Shown here one piece after another: positions 7,317 through 15,163 of a stretch of 64,000 nt of DNA. The stretch lies in the NCBI GenBank assembly GCA_000733415.1, contig KL662191.1:4966162-5030161 (forward strand). The letters are read 5' to 3'. This DNA is from [Leptolyngbya] sp. JSC-1 (lineage in GTDB: Bacteria; Cyanobacteriota; Cyanobacteriia; Elainellales; Elainellaceae). How positions within the stretch are numbered: position 1 is the first letter of the stretch; every line of letters begins with the position of its first letter. The position numbers and the translations under genes are program-made. The notes beneath the pieces are model-generated. The model was given only the letters and a program-made list of their open reading frames with translations, had not been told where the DNA came from and searched no databases.

Positions 7317-9251
7317 TTAAGCATGGGTGCTGAGTACCTCCAGTCCTGCGGCGTGTAGCGTTTCGTAGGTGCTTGTCATTTTGGCTTCGGGAGGCACAAA
7401 CACGATGAATCCGTCTCGGCCCCGCGTCAGCAGCACCCGATAGCTGTTGATTCTTAGCCTGAGGGGATTACGCACGTTCTTTTGCCGTACCGAACTGCTC
7501 CAGGCGGTTTCGTCCCAGCGCAGATCATCGCCCCAGCCGATAATCGGAAAGTCGAGTTCCAGTCCCTGACAGCCGAATTCGGTGGCGGCTCGTTCCAAGG
7601 CGCAGCAGGACAGAGGCGAATCGGGTGGGTCAATATACCAGGCTCCCATATTCAGGCGAGAGGTGGCGTAGTAGTCGTTGGGGATACCGTGGGTGGCCAG
7701 GTTACGGGCACGGGAAGAGGCTAACAAACCGTAGCGTTTCTGAGGCTGGTGGCGGTACCGTTCGCGGCAGTAGGCTTTGGCTAAAGCGAAGTCGTGGGTG
7801 AGATAGGCAGCAAATCCTGCTTGACGCAGTTTGGGCATGAGGATAGCGGCCTGCCCTAGTTCTCCGGCTAACAAGTGGGCCACCCAGGTTTGGACATGGC
7901 TAGCCAGATGGGAGCGCAGCGAGGTTGTCAGATTAAACCGTCCGTGGGGATGCAACCGATCGGGTGGAACGGCTGGGAAGAATTCGGTTTGACCAGGAGC
8001 GCAGTGGACCTGCCAGATGGCGCTAGCTTGTGACAACCCCTGGTTCCATTGCTCCAGTCCTTCTTCTTCGCCGACATGGATTTCCTGACCTTCGCCAATC
8101 AGCCCCACCACCACGCACCAATCCGGGACTCGTTCCGCAATTCGCAACACGGCTCCAGCCGCCGCTCGGTCGATGCCATATTTTTCGGCCATTCGTTCCG
8201 CATCCCAGGCCCGTTGGGCTTCATCAAAAACAATCAGATGCTCTGTGGGAGCGGTTTGGCGGCGCACCTCATGATGAAGGTAGAAATTGCGCACCGGCTG
8301 CACAAAGGCTTTACTGTTGAGGGCGTATTGCAACACGGTGATCAACGGTCCATTACCCGACAGAAACACTGCCTGTCGATTCTGGTGATTCGGCTGGTGA
8401 TTTGGCAATGGATGCTGGTAGACAAACTGCAAGCCGACCAGGGTTTTGCCCGCGCCAGGGACGCCCGTAATCAAGACTAAATGCCGCTCATGATTCGCCT
8501 GTGCCTGTTCCACTAGCCGATACAGATACTCCAGCAATTCGGGAATTCCAGCACTGCGAGCGCGTTTAATCTCCGGCAATGGCTCCTGCTGAAAAATCCG
8601 CCGAGCCGCCTGCATGACGCTGGGTAAGGGCGCATAGTCTGACTGTATCCAGGTGGTTGGATCGAGGTCACTGGCCTGTTCGAGTTGGCTCAGCCAGACC
8701 GCTAACTCGGAGGCAGCAAGCACCTGCACGCCTTCATACCGTTGGCTTTTGCCGGTCTGCCGCGTCGGAACTAGGATTGGTACGACTGGACGATGATGAG
8801 AGGCGCGGTGGTACTCGGCCAAATCGCGGGCATAGGCCGCTACCTGGTCTAAATCCGCCTGGGACGGATGCGTTTTTTGCTTGAATTCAAACACCAGAAT
8901 CTGCCCAGCGGCCAGCAGCACCAAATCGGGACGGCGTCCGCCTTCGTGGGGCAGTTCATACTCAAAAATTAGCGTCCAGGCTGAACTGTCGGGTCTTAGT
9001 GGGCGCAATAACGTCAACTGCTGCTGCAACAGTTCGCCGCAATCCTGCCATGCCTGAATCTGGGTGGCGGTAGGACGCTGATTGTAAAGGTCGTGATAGC
9101 GGCGGCTGAGCTGATCTAACCAATCCGAAAGGGAGATGGCGAGAAATTGAGCGCTGCTGCCCATCCAGCCATAGCTGGCAATGGGGTTGGATGATTCTGA
9201 GGCCGATTCAGATTTAAAAAGCGAGAGCTGGTTCGAGGTATTCTGGATCAT
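7317..9251 (-). CDS. DUF2075-type ATPase/helicase-like protein with PD-(D/E)XK-like N-terminus
   Basis: The central ATPase part has Walker A GVPGAGKT (about residue 263-270 from the chosen start) and Walker B LIVFDEAQ (about 339-346), followed by the region typical of DUF2075/Schlafen-group-3-like helicases (SLRSHLASHVQTWV, then GLELDFPIIGWGDDL and NSYRVLLTRGRDGFIVFVP, the last resembling helicase motif VI). Before it lies RRPDLVLLAAGQILVFEFKQK, a D...ExK pattern expected of PD-(D/E)XK nucleases. Total length is 644 residues from the ATG at 9251; an upstream start 21 bp earlier is possible. Role inferred only: nucleic-acid processing, repair or defence. It stands alone, convergent with the TPR gene. 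Confidence 0.75.
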   Translation of the reverse strand: MIQNTSNQLSLFKSESASESSNPIASYGWMGSSAQFLAISLSDWLDQLSRRYHDLYNQRPTATQIQAWQDCGELLQQQLTLLRPLRPDSSAWTLIFEYELPHEGGRRPDLVLLAAGQILVFEFKQKTHPSQADLDQVAAYARDLAEYHRASHHRPVVPILVPTRQTGKSQRYEGVQVLAASELAVWLSQLEQASDLDPTTWIQSDYAPLPSVMQAARRIFQQEPLPEIKRARSAGIPELLEYLYRLVEQAQANHERHLVLITGVPGAGKTLVGLQFVYQHPLPNHQPNHQNRQAVFLSGNGPLITVLQYALNSKAFVQPVRNFYLHHEVRRQTAPTEHLIVFDEAQRAWDAERMAEKYGIDRAAAGAVLRIAERVPDWCVVVGLIGEGQEIHVGEEEGLEQWNQGLSQASAIWQVHCAPGQTEFFPAVPPDRLHPHGRFNLTTSLRSHLASHVQTWVAHLLAGELGQAAILMPKLRQAGFAAYLTHDFALAKAYCRERYRHQPQKRYGLLASSRARNLATHGIPNDYYATSRLNMGAWYIDPPDSPLSCCALERAATEFGCQGLELDFPIIGWGDDLRWDETAWSSSVRQKNVRNPLRLRINSYRVLLTRGRDGFIVFVPPEAKMTSTYETLHAAGLEVLSTHA

Positions 9252-9377
9252 TAGTACTGGTGCCCACTGCATTTTTTATTATGGGCAGATTGCTCACTCG
9301 TCTGAAGCGGTAGCACGTAACACCGTTTCTTCAACTGGCTGCATCGTCCAGGTTCCGTTACTCAAAACTGATAAAGA

Positions 9378-10037
9378 ATGGACTACTCAAAGGCGCTGAC
9401 CCACCTGCAACAATCCGACCCGGTTCTGGCCAAGGTGATTACACAAGTCGGCGAGTGCAGGCTTTACAAAGGGCAGCAAACTGGCGATCTGCTGTCGGCT
9501 CTGGCAGAATCGATTTTGTATCAGCAGATATCGGGTAAAGCGGCGGCGGCAATTCATCGGCGGTTTTTACAGCTCTATCCCGGCCAACATTTTCCCACCG
9601 CTGCTGACATTCTTGCCACACCGGATGACCTGCTGCGCACTGCCGGCATTTCTCGTCCCAAAATCACCTACCTCAAGGATCTGGCCCAAAAAGTGGAAGC
9701 GGGATTGCCGACGCTAGAGGAGCTAGCCACCTGGGAGGATGAGGCGATTATCCAGGCGCTAATTGCCGTCAAGGGGATTGGCCGCTGGACGGCTCAGATG
9801 CTGCTGATGTTTCGCCTGCACCGCTGGGATGTTTTACCTGTGGATGATCTGGGCATTCGCTCCGCCATGCGACAACTCTACAGTCTACCCGACCTGCCCG
9901 CCAAAAAAACGATGCTAGAGATTGCCGCTCCCTGGCAGCCCTACCGCACCGTTGCCTGCTGGTACCTCTGGCGCAGTTTAGACGGCGAACTCAAGTTTCC
10001 TCCGGCTGTGTCAGCGGTTCCGTCGTCGATAAGCTGA
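9378..10037 (+). CDS. AlkA-type DNA-3-methyladenine glycosylase (HhH-GPD)
   Basis: 219 residues with the helix-hairpin-helix GPD fold: SALAESILYQQIS near the start, the hairpin LIAVKGIGRWTAQM, and the catalytic-Asp region VLPVDDLGIR. There is no Fe-S cluster Cys motif, which separates it from MutY/Nth and favours the AlkA/Mag1 branch that removes alkylated purines. It is shorter than E. coli AlkA (282), lacking the N-terminal beta domain, as in many cyanobacterial and yeast Mag-type enzymes. The 3' end overlaps the convergent cation-efflux gene by 47 bp, so mRNAs from the two would be complementary there. Confidence 0.85.
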   Translation: MDYSKALTHLQQSDPVLAKVITQVGECRLYKGQQTGDLLSALAESILYQQISGKAAAAIHRRFLQLYPGQHFPTAADILATPDDLLRTAGISRPKITYLKDLAQKVEAGLPTLEELATWEDEAIIQALIAVKGIGRWTAQMLLMFRLHRWDVLPVDDLGIRSAMRQLYSLPDLPAKKTMLEIAAPWQPYRTVACWYLWRSLDGELKFPPAVSAVPSSIS

Positions 10038-11019
10038 GGCGTTCAATTTGTTCAGCTAGCGATAGACCCATTTGCTCTAGGGGCAAACCCGCCGAGAGCT
10101 GCAAAAACACTTCGGCGATGCCAAATTCCTGCTGTAGAGAGGTCTGTAGCTGCTGTAGGAGCCGGTCCCGTTTGCTGCCGTCATTCCAGCTCACCGTCAA
10201 ATGGGCCGAAAGCGCATCCTGCCCCAAGGCAATCGTCCAGGCTCGCACCTGATCCACCGCTACCACGCCTTCAAAACTGCGCAGGTGGGCAGCAATTTGC
10301 GCTAAATCCAGATGGGGCGGCGCTTTTTCCAATAAAATATCCAAACTCTGTCGAATCAGAGGTATAGCTCCCAGACCAATCACCCCCCCCACGGCTAAGC
10401 TGACGGCTCCATCGGCCCAAGTCCAGCCCCACTGCCAGATCACCACAGCGGCCAGCATCACTCCCACCGAACTAATCGCATCGGCCACCATGTGCAAAAA
10501 TGCACCCCGCAGATTCAGATCGTGATGACTGTCCTGGTGCAGCAGTCCGGCATTGATACTGTTGATGCCTAAGCCTACCGTAGCGGTGATTAGCATCGGC
10601 AAGCTGAGAATCTCCTCGCTGGGAGCCTGAAGCCGTGCAACCGCTTCCCAGCTAATCCAACCCGCCACCACCAGCAAGCCAACTCCATTCGCCAAAGCCG
10701 CCAAAATTTCGATCCGACGGTAGCCAAAGGTGGCCTGTGGTGAGGCCGGAAACTGGGCAATCCAGGTGGCTAACAGCGCTAACCCCAATGCTAGTCCATC
10801 GGAGAGCATGTGGCCCGATTCCGCCACTAGCGCCAAACTATGGCTAACCAGCCCAACCGCAAATTCGGCCAGCGCCGCTGCCAGCAGCAAAATCAGAGCG
10901 ATAATCAGCGAGCGAACCTTGTCTTTGGCTGGACGGGCATGAGTGCAGCTCGGCGGACAGTTGAGGGAATGGCCCGATGAATGACGCGCTGAGTGGCTTA
11001 GGAAGTGGAAGTGGTTCAT
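9991..11019 (-). CDS. cation diffusion facilitator (CDF) metal efflux transporter
   Basis: About 342 residues from the ATG at 11019. It has a His-rich N-terminus (MNHFHFLSHSARHSSGH) followed by six transmembrane segments. The two metal-site motifs are visible: HMLSDGLALG in the second segment and HMVADAISSVG in the fifth, both HxxxD, which points to zinc (possibly also cadmium or cobalt). A cytoplasmic ferredoxin-like domain follows (residues about 270-330). The family works as a dimer antiporter that moves Zn2+ out of the cytoplasm in exchange for protons. The open frame continues to 11088 but the added residues are not family-like. It overlaps the AlkA gene tail to tail. Confidence 0.88.
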   Translation of the reverse strand: MNHFHFLSHSARHSSGHSLNCPPSCTHARPAKDKVRSLIIALILLLAAALAEFAVGLVSHSLALVAESGHMLSDGLALGLALLATWIAQFPASPQATFGYRRIEILAALANGVGLLVVAGWISWEAVARLQAPSEEILSLPMLITATVGLGINSINAGLLHQDSHHDLNLRGAFLHMVADAISSVGVMLAAVVIWQWGWTWADGAVSLAVGGVIGLGAIPLIRQSLDILLEKAPPHLDLAQIAAHLRSFEGVVAVDQVRAWTIALGQDALSAHLTVSWNDGSKRDRLLQQLQTSLQQEFGIAEVFLQLSAGLPLEQMGLSLAEQIERLSLSTTEPLTQPEET

Positions 11020-11233
11020 GCAAAGTTCAATCAATACATTTAAGCAACTCAATGCTTCTGAGTCTCCATGGAAGCAACGTGGAGCCACAAAGTTCCTGCA
11101 ACCCCACGCTGATAAATCTTACTGAAGATTTTGCTCCCCATGTTTGCCGCTGTTTGCCAATCTTTTTGGGAATGACACGCGTCCTGAATTGGATCTCTGG
11201 GTAGAATGAGCGTGCCGGGTTTTCCGAGTCGTT

Positions 11234-11578
11234 ATGGCAACCTATCAAGTTCGCCTGCTCAACCCTGAGTTAGAGCTGGATTGCACCATCGCGGTATCAG
11301 ATGACCAGTACATTCTCGATATGGCGGAAGACGCCGGAGTTCGGTTGCCGTCTGGCTGTCGGCAAGGCAACTGTTCGGCCTGTGTCGCCAAGCTAATCCG
11401 CGGCGAAGTAGATCAAAGCGAACAAAGCTTTTTGCAGCTCTCCGAGGTGACCGCCGGTTACACCATCACCTGTGTGGCCTACCCACGTTCGAACTGTACG
11501 TTGCTGACGCACCAAGAGGCGGTGTTGTATCAGTCTTCGCTGTATTTCTCGACGAAAAAACCTGGCGTTGCTGAATAA
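11234..11578 (+). CDS. plant-type [2Fe-2S] ferredoxin
   Basis: 114 residues with the classic Cys pattern C-X4-C-X2-C-X29-C at 42, 47, 50 and 80 (SGCRQGNCSACVAK ... TITCVAYP). A C-terminal extension (TLLTHQEAVLYQSSLYF) makes it longer than photosynthetic PetF (about 98) and similar to the less-studied cyanobacterial ferredoxins of low abundance. It carries single electrons to soluble enzymes; the partner is unknown. It ends three bases before the stop of the convergent riboflavin synthase gene. Confidence 0.88.
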   Translation: MATYQVRLLNPELELDCTIAVSDDQYILDMAEDAGVRLPSGCRQGNCSACVAKLIRGEVDQSEQSFLQLSEVTAGYTITCVAYPRSNCTLLTHQEAVLYQSSLYFSTKKPGVAE

Positions 11579-11581
11579 GGC

Positions 11582-12280
11582 TCACGAATAGCCATGCTCG
11601 GCCAGAAATGAGGGCGTGATAAAGTCTGACATCGGGTACGTGGTTTCAAACTCATCAACGGCTTCTGTATCTGTCTGCTCTACGCTGCCATTCAGCCGCA
11701 GAAATTTCTCGACATATTTCCCTAGCACATCACCTTCCAGGTTCACTGGGCTGCCGGGTTGGAGGTCATGCAGATTCGTCTCCGCATAGGTATGGGGAAT
11801 CACCGCCACCTTAAACCATGAGCCAGTTGCGTTACACTCGGCCACTGTCAAACTGACGCCATTCACGGCAATGCTGCCCTTGGGCACGATATAGCGCGAC
11901 ACTCGTGAATCCGGCACCTGAAAGCTCATCTCCCAGGCGTTGGCGGTTTGTACCGAGGCCTCTAAATAGCCCACCCCATCGATATGACCAGTGACAAAAT
12001 GGCCGCCCAATTTGCTGCCCACCCGTAGGGACGGCTCCAGGTTCACCGACCAACTGCCACCCGACCATCTCAAAATTGTGCGGCTAATGGTTTCCGGCGA
12101 AATAGCGGCCACAAAGCCGTCAGGCAGCAGTTCAGTTACGGTAAGACAGACGCCATCCACTGCTACACTGTCGCCAATCGCCATATCTGCTAAAAGATCA
12201 GCCACCCCACAGGATACGCGCACCTGCTGCTCGCTGAGGAGTTGCAGGGTGCCGATTGTTGTCACAAGTCCAGTAAACAC
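11582..12280 (-). CDS. ribE: riboflavin synthase, alpha subunit
   Basis: 232 residues (family usually 205-220) with the two pseudo-symmetric lumazine-binding barrels. The first begins MFTGLVTTIGTL with DSVAVDGVCLTV; the second follows GHFVTGHIDGVG and has GSIAVNGVSLTVAEC. It joins two molecules of 6,7-dimethyl-8-ribityllumazine to give riboflavin and a pyrimidinedione, the last step of riboflavin synthesis. No other rib gene is adjacent, as is usual in cyanobacteria where these genes are scattered. The extra C-terminal residues (EQTDTEAVDEFETTYPM) are acidic and not part of the fold. No FMN riboswitch was recognised in front of it. Confidence 0.93.
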   Translation of the reverse strand: MFTGLVTTIGTLQLLSEQQVRVSCGVADLLADMAIGDSVAVDGVCLTVTELLPDGFVAAISPETISRTILRWSGGSWSVNLEPSLRVGSKLGGHFVTGHIDGVGYLEASVQTANAWEMSFQVPDSRVSRYIVPKGSIAVNGVSLTVAECNATGSWFKVAVIPHTYAETNLHDLQPGSPVNLEGDVLGKYVEKFLRLNGSVEQTDTEAVDEFETTYPMSDFITPSFLAEHGYS

Positions 12281-12686
12281 AATTTGTTCCGAAGATTAGG
12301 GTAAGTTGACTAAATGTAAATTTTCGTATCTCTATTTGAACGCTGTTCTATATACATAACCCTGAATTCGAAGCGGCCTCGTTGGCTTGATTTTCTTGGT
12401 TCATCCCGTGTAATCAGGGTTTCATCGAACTATTTCTAGTTCTCTAGATTAACAATTTGACATTACAATCAGACATAATTGCAGAAGATTGACAGTCTTT
12501 CTTAACTAACTCGCTGATTGATCCAGCAGCAGCAGTCAGTCGATCTTCTGGGTCTAGCAGAAAACCCTAGGGTAGGACCTGATTTGATCCCGATTGGTTT
12601 GATCCAGTTCACCTTTCTCTGACGGCTTCTTAGGCATCATTCTCAACAAGGCTTCACTCTTGAAAATAAACCGAGCAATTTGTTAT

Positions 12687-12717
12687 CCTTCTCATTAAGG
12701 CAGCACTATTGAGAAGG
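12687..12717 (+). promoter_or_regulatory. hairpin that sequesters the furA ribosome binding site
   Basis: CCTTCTCATT (12687-12696) can pair with ATTGAGAAGG (12708-12717), nine of ten bases, across an 11-base loop. The AGAAGG Shine-Dalgarno sequence at 12712-12717, nine bases before the ATG at 12727, is fully inside the 3' arm. If transcribed, the stem would block ribosome entry until melted. As DNA the same dyad could be an operator. The rest of the upstream gap (12281-12686) shows nothing certain. Confidence 0.5.
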
Positions 12718-12726
12718 ACAATTCTT

Positions 12727-13176
12727 ATGTACACCGTATCCTCCCTCAAGGCTGAACTAAATGAGCGGGGTTGGCGCTTGACGCCTCAGCGAGAAACCAT
12801 CCTGCAAATTTTTCAGAACCTTCCCAAGGGTCAACATTTGAGCGCAGAAGATTTGCACATTCTCCTTCAGGATGAGGGAGAGCCGATCAGTTTATCGACA
12901 ATTTACCGCAACCTAAAGCTAATGTCGCGCATGGGGATCTTGCGTGAACTTGAGCTAGCAGAAGGCCACAAGCACTACGAAATCAATCAGCCCTCGCCTT
13001 ATCATCATCATCATCTAATTTGCGTTCGTTGCAATAAAACCATCGAGTTTAAGAATGATTCGATTTTGAAAATGGGCGCGAAAACCGCTCAGAAAGAGGG
13101 CTATCACCTGCTGGACTGCCAGTTGACAATCCACGCGATTTGTCCGACCTGTCAGCGGTCGTTGTTGCCGATGTAG
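12727..13176 (+). CDS. furA: ferric uptake regulator FurA
   Basis: 149 residues from ATG 12727. SSLKAELNERGWRLTPQRE and the winged-helix ISLSTIYRNLKLM recognition region, then HKHYEINQPSPYHHHHLIC, are nearly the same as I recall for cyanobacterial FurA. Two CxxC pairs (CVRC near 101-104 and CPTC near 140-143) and the His-rich central loop supply the metal sites. FurA binds Fe2+ and represses iron uptake genes; in Anabaena it also senses haem and redox state. A TTG 18 bp upstream could extend the frame but lacks its own ribosome binding site, whereas AGAAGG precedes the ATG at the right distance. The next gene is convergent, so furA is transcribed alone. Confidence 0.93.
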   Translation: MYTVSSLKAELNERGWRLTPQRETILQIFQNLPKGQHLSAEDLHILLQDEGEPISLSTIYRNLKLMSRMGILRELELAEGHKHYEINQPSPYHHHHLICVRCNKTIEFKNDSILKMGAKTAQKEGYHLLDCQLTIHAICPTCQRSLLPM

Positions 13177-13266
13177 AAAGCCGCTGTAGACGCTTGCCTT
13201 GCTCGCATCATCAAGGCTAGAGCAGGGAGAAGGCTGAAAGGGGTAAACTGTAGACCTCAGCTCGGT

Positions 13267-14058
13267 TCAACGGATTAGCTGCATTAAAACGGTTGGATCA
13301 TCGACTTCCCCAACTACGCGGCGGACTGGCTGGGGCCAAACCTTAAGCAGAGTAGGCGTTGCGGTTACCTGATCGGCTTCGGCCTGCTCTGGATGTTTGC
13401 GGACATCAATCACTTTCAACGTGTAGGGCTGCTGTAACTGCTCTTCTAGAAGCTGATGCAGCATTTTTAGCATCTGCTCGGTCGCCGTACTGCCGCCAGA
13501 AACAAACAGCCGTAAAACGTAGCCCTGCATCGTATGGGACTGGTCAGCAAACCAGATGGGCGTGGGGCGCTTGACGGGCTGAAGGGGGGATGCTGGCTCA
13601 ATCGCTTCTAACTGAGCTACCAAGTCGTGATTTCGCCACAGTTCGGGAAACTGCTGCCGATAGGATGCCAAAACTAATGGATCGCAGAGGACGGCTTGGG
13701 GTGTCGCAATTTGCCAATCCCCCTCAGAGCAACCGAACACCGCGCTCAGCAAGGCCCGTTGCCGCGACACAAATGGATAAACTTCTGCAAAGGTGCGGAC
13801 CACGCCAGTGCGAGGATCCTGCCAGCGATCAATTGTGGCTGTGAAGCAAGGCACCAAAAAATGAGGCGGTTCGGGTAGTCCCAGCAACTCTTGCAGAAAA
13901 ATACAAAGCTGCAAATGCCAGCGATTTTGCTTGTGAGGGTCGATGCAATAAACCAGATCACCGGCTGGCGTAAACACCGCAATGCCTTTGAACAGCGCCG
14001 AGCGCAGCAGGATGCTTTCCTTGAGGGGAGTGAAGGCTGAGTCGGTTACATTGCCCAT
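13267..14058 (-). CDS. KaiB-domain protein with a conserved N-terminal domain of unknown function
   Basis: 263 residues. The C-terminal part (about 179-263) is plainly a KaiB/SasA-N thioredoxin-like domain: YVLRLFVSGGST, YTLKVIDVRKHPEQAEADQ, TATPTLLKVWPQPVRRVVGEV, which follow the same order as in the clock protein KaiB. The N-terminal 150 residues (GIAVFTPAGDLVYCIDPHKQ, HFLVPCFTATIDRWQDP, EVYPFVSRQRALLSAVFGC) form a separate domain I cannot name. Authentic kaiB (about 100 aa) sits with kaiA and kaiC, which are absent here, so this is a KaiB-like paralogue, perhaps an adaptor in clock output or stress signalling. It diverges from a response-regulator gene over a region with five 11-bp repeats. 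Confidence 0.75.
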   Translation of the reverse strand: MGNVTDSAFTPLKESILLRSALFKGIAVFTPAGDLVYCIDPHKQNRWHLQLCIFLQELLGLPEPPHFLVPCFTATIDRWQDPRTGVVRTFAEVYPFVSRQRALLSAVFGCSEGDWQIATPQAVLCDPLVLASYRQQFPELWRNHDLVAQLEAIEPASPLQPVKRPTPIWFADQSHTMQGYVLRLFVSGGSTATEQMLKMLHQLLEEQLQQPYTLKVIDVRKHPEQAEADQVTATPTLLKVWPQPVRRVVGEVDDPTVLMQLIR

Positions 14059-14190
14059 CTCAGTTGAAAATCATAGATTAGGATTTCAGGTTAGAACTGA
14101 CGGAGAAACAGGCGAATCGGAGCAAGTCGGCTGTTCCCCATTGCTTGTTCCCCATTCTATAGCGCTGCGACTGACCTAGACCAGTTCATC

Positions 14191-14245
14191 CTGGTTCTAC
14201 AGTGGTTCTACAGTGGTTCTACAGTGGTTCTACACTAGTTCTACA
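14191..14245. promoter_or_regulatory. five tandem 11-bp repeats, candidate response-regulator operator
   Basis: Units are CTGGTTCTACA (14191), GTGGTTCTACA (14202, 14213, 14224) and CTAGTTCTACA (14235). The seven invariant bases GTTCTAC recur every 11 bp with a 4-bp spacer, the geometry of PhoB/OmpR-family binding sites, where each monomer reads a 7-bp direct repeat one helical turn apart. The repeats end 37 bp before the ATG of an OmpR-family regulator and lie about 130 bp from the divergent KaiB-domain gene. Confidence 0.5.
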
Positions 14246-14282
14246 CCCGATTCAGAGACTAGAATTCCCCTGCCCCCCGCCT

Positions 14283-14984
14283 ATGCAAATCTTATTGGTT
14301 GATGACGAAGTGGAACTGACTGGCCCCCTCAGCCGGATTTTGAGTCGGGAAGGCTACCAGGTGGATGTGGCCCACGATGGAGCAGAAGGCGACCATCTGG
14401 CCAGCCGACAGCATTACGATTTGCTGATTTTAGACTGGATGCTGCCGCACAAAAGCGGCCTAGAAATTTGCCAAACCCTGCGCTCTCAGGGAAAAACCAC
14501 GCCGGTCCTGTTTCTGACGGCCAAAGACATGATCGATGACCGGGTAGCGGGCTTGGATGCAGGCGCTGATGATTATTTAGTCAAACCATTTGAGCTACGG
14601 GAACTGCTGGCGAGAGTGCGTGCCCTGCTGCGGCGTCCTCCAACATTAGAAACTTTGCTGCCCTCGCGTCTCCGAGTCGAAGATCTGGAATTAGACTTAG
14701 AAAATCAGCTTGCTCATCGAGGAGTGCGGAAAATCGACCTTTCGGAGAAAGAAAGTCAGCTTTTGGCCTATTTCATGCGCCATCCTAACCAGTTACTCAC
14801 CCACGAACAAATTCATAATTATTTGTGGGGAGAAGGCGAAAAGCCCAGCAGCAACGCTTTGGCGGCGCAAATTCGCTTACTTCGTCGCAAAATTGAAGCA
14901 GAGCACGAAGCTCCGTTAATTCACACCGTCTATGGGAAAGGCTATCGTTTTGGAGGAGAGGCGGACGAAGCGGGAGAGGGGTAA
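14283..14984 (+). CDS. OmpR/PhoB-family two-component response regulator
   Basis: 233 residues from ATG 14283. The receiver domain starts MQILLVDDEVELTGPLSR, with the acidic pair D7-D8, phosphoacceptor D51 (LLILDWMLP) and conserved Lys near 102 (DDYLVKPFELRELLARV). The C-terminal winged-helix domain is typical (LSEKESQLLAYFMRHPNQLLTHEQI ... LRRKIE ... IHTVYGKGYRF). The open frame extends upstream to a GTG at 14202, but that part is just translated 11-bp repeats, so it is not coding. No histidine kinase is next to it, so the cognate sensor is elsewhere. The repeats in front suggest autoregulation. Confidence 0.9.
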   Translation: MQILLVDDEVELTGPLSRILSREGYQVDVAHDGAEGDHLASRQHYDLLILDWMLPHKSGLEICQTLRSQGKTTPVLFLTAKDMIDDRVAGLDAGADDYLVKPFELRELLARVRALLRRPPTLETLLPSRLRVEDLELDLENQLAHRGVRKIDLSEKESQLLAYFMRHPNQLLTHEQIHNYLWGEGEKPSSNALAAQIRLLRRKIEAEHEAPLIHTVYGKGYRFGGEADEAGEG

Positions 14985-15163
14985 CAGCTGGATCACAATC
15001 TACAGGACATCCCGCAGCAGCAAGCTACAAAACTACATGCTACATACAGGTTACACCAGCAAAACTCAGAAAACTCAAAACTCAGAATTGGTCTAACCTG
15101 ATTCCGTCCTTGAATCCCTGAATAGTTGGCTCAGTAGGGTTGGTCTGATTTGCTCTAGAAAAG

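Noticed and set aside
14202..14282. N-terminal extension of the response regulator from a GTG
   Set aside because: It is translated 11-bp repeats; the receiver domain begins exactly at ATG 14283.
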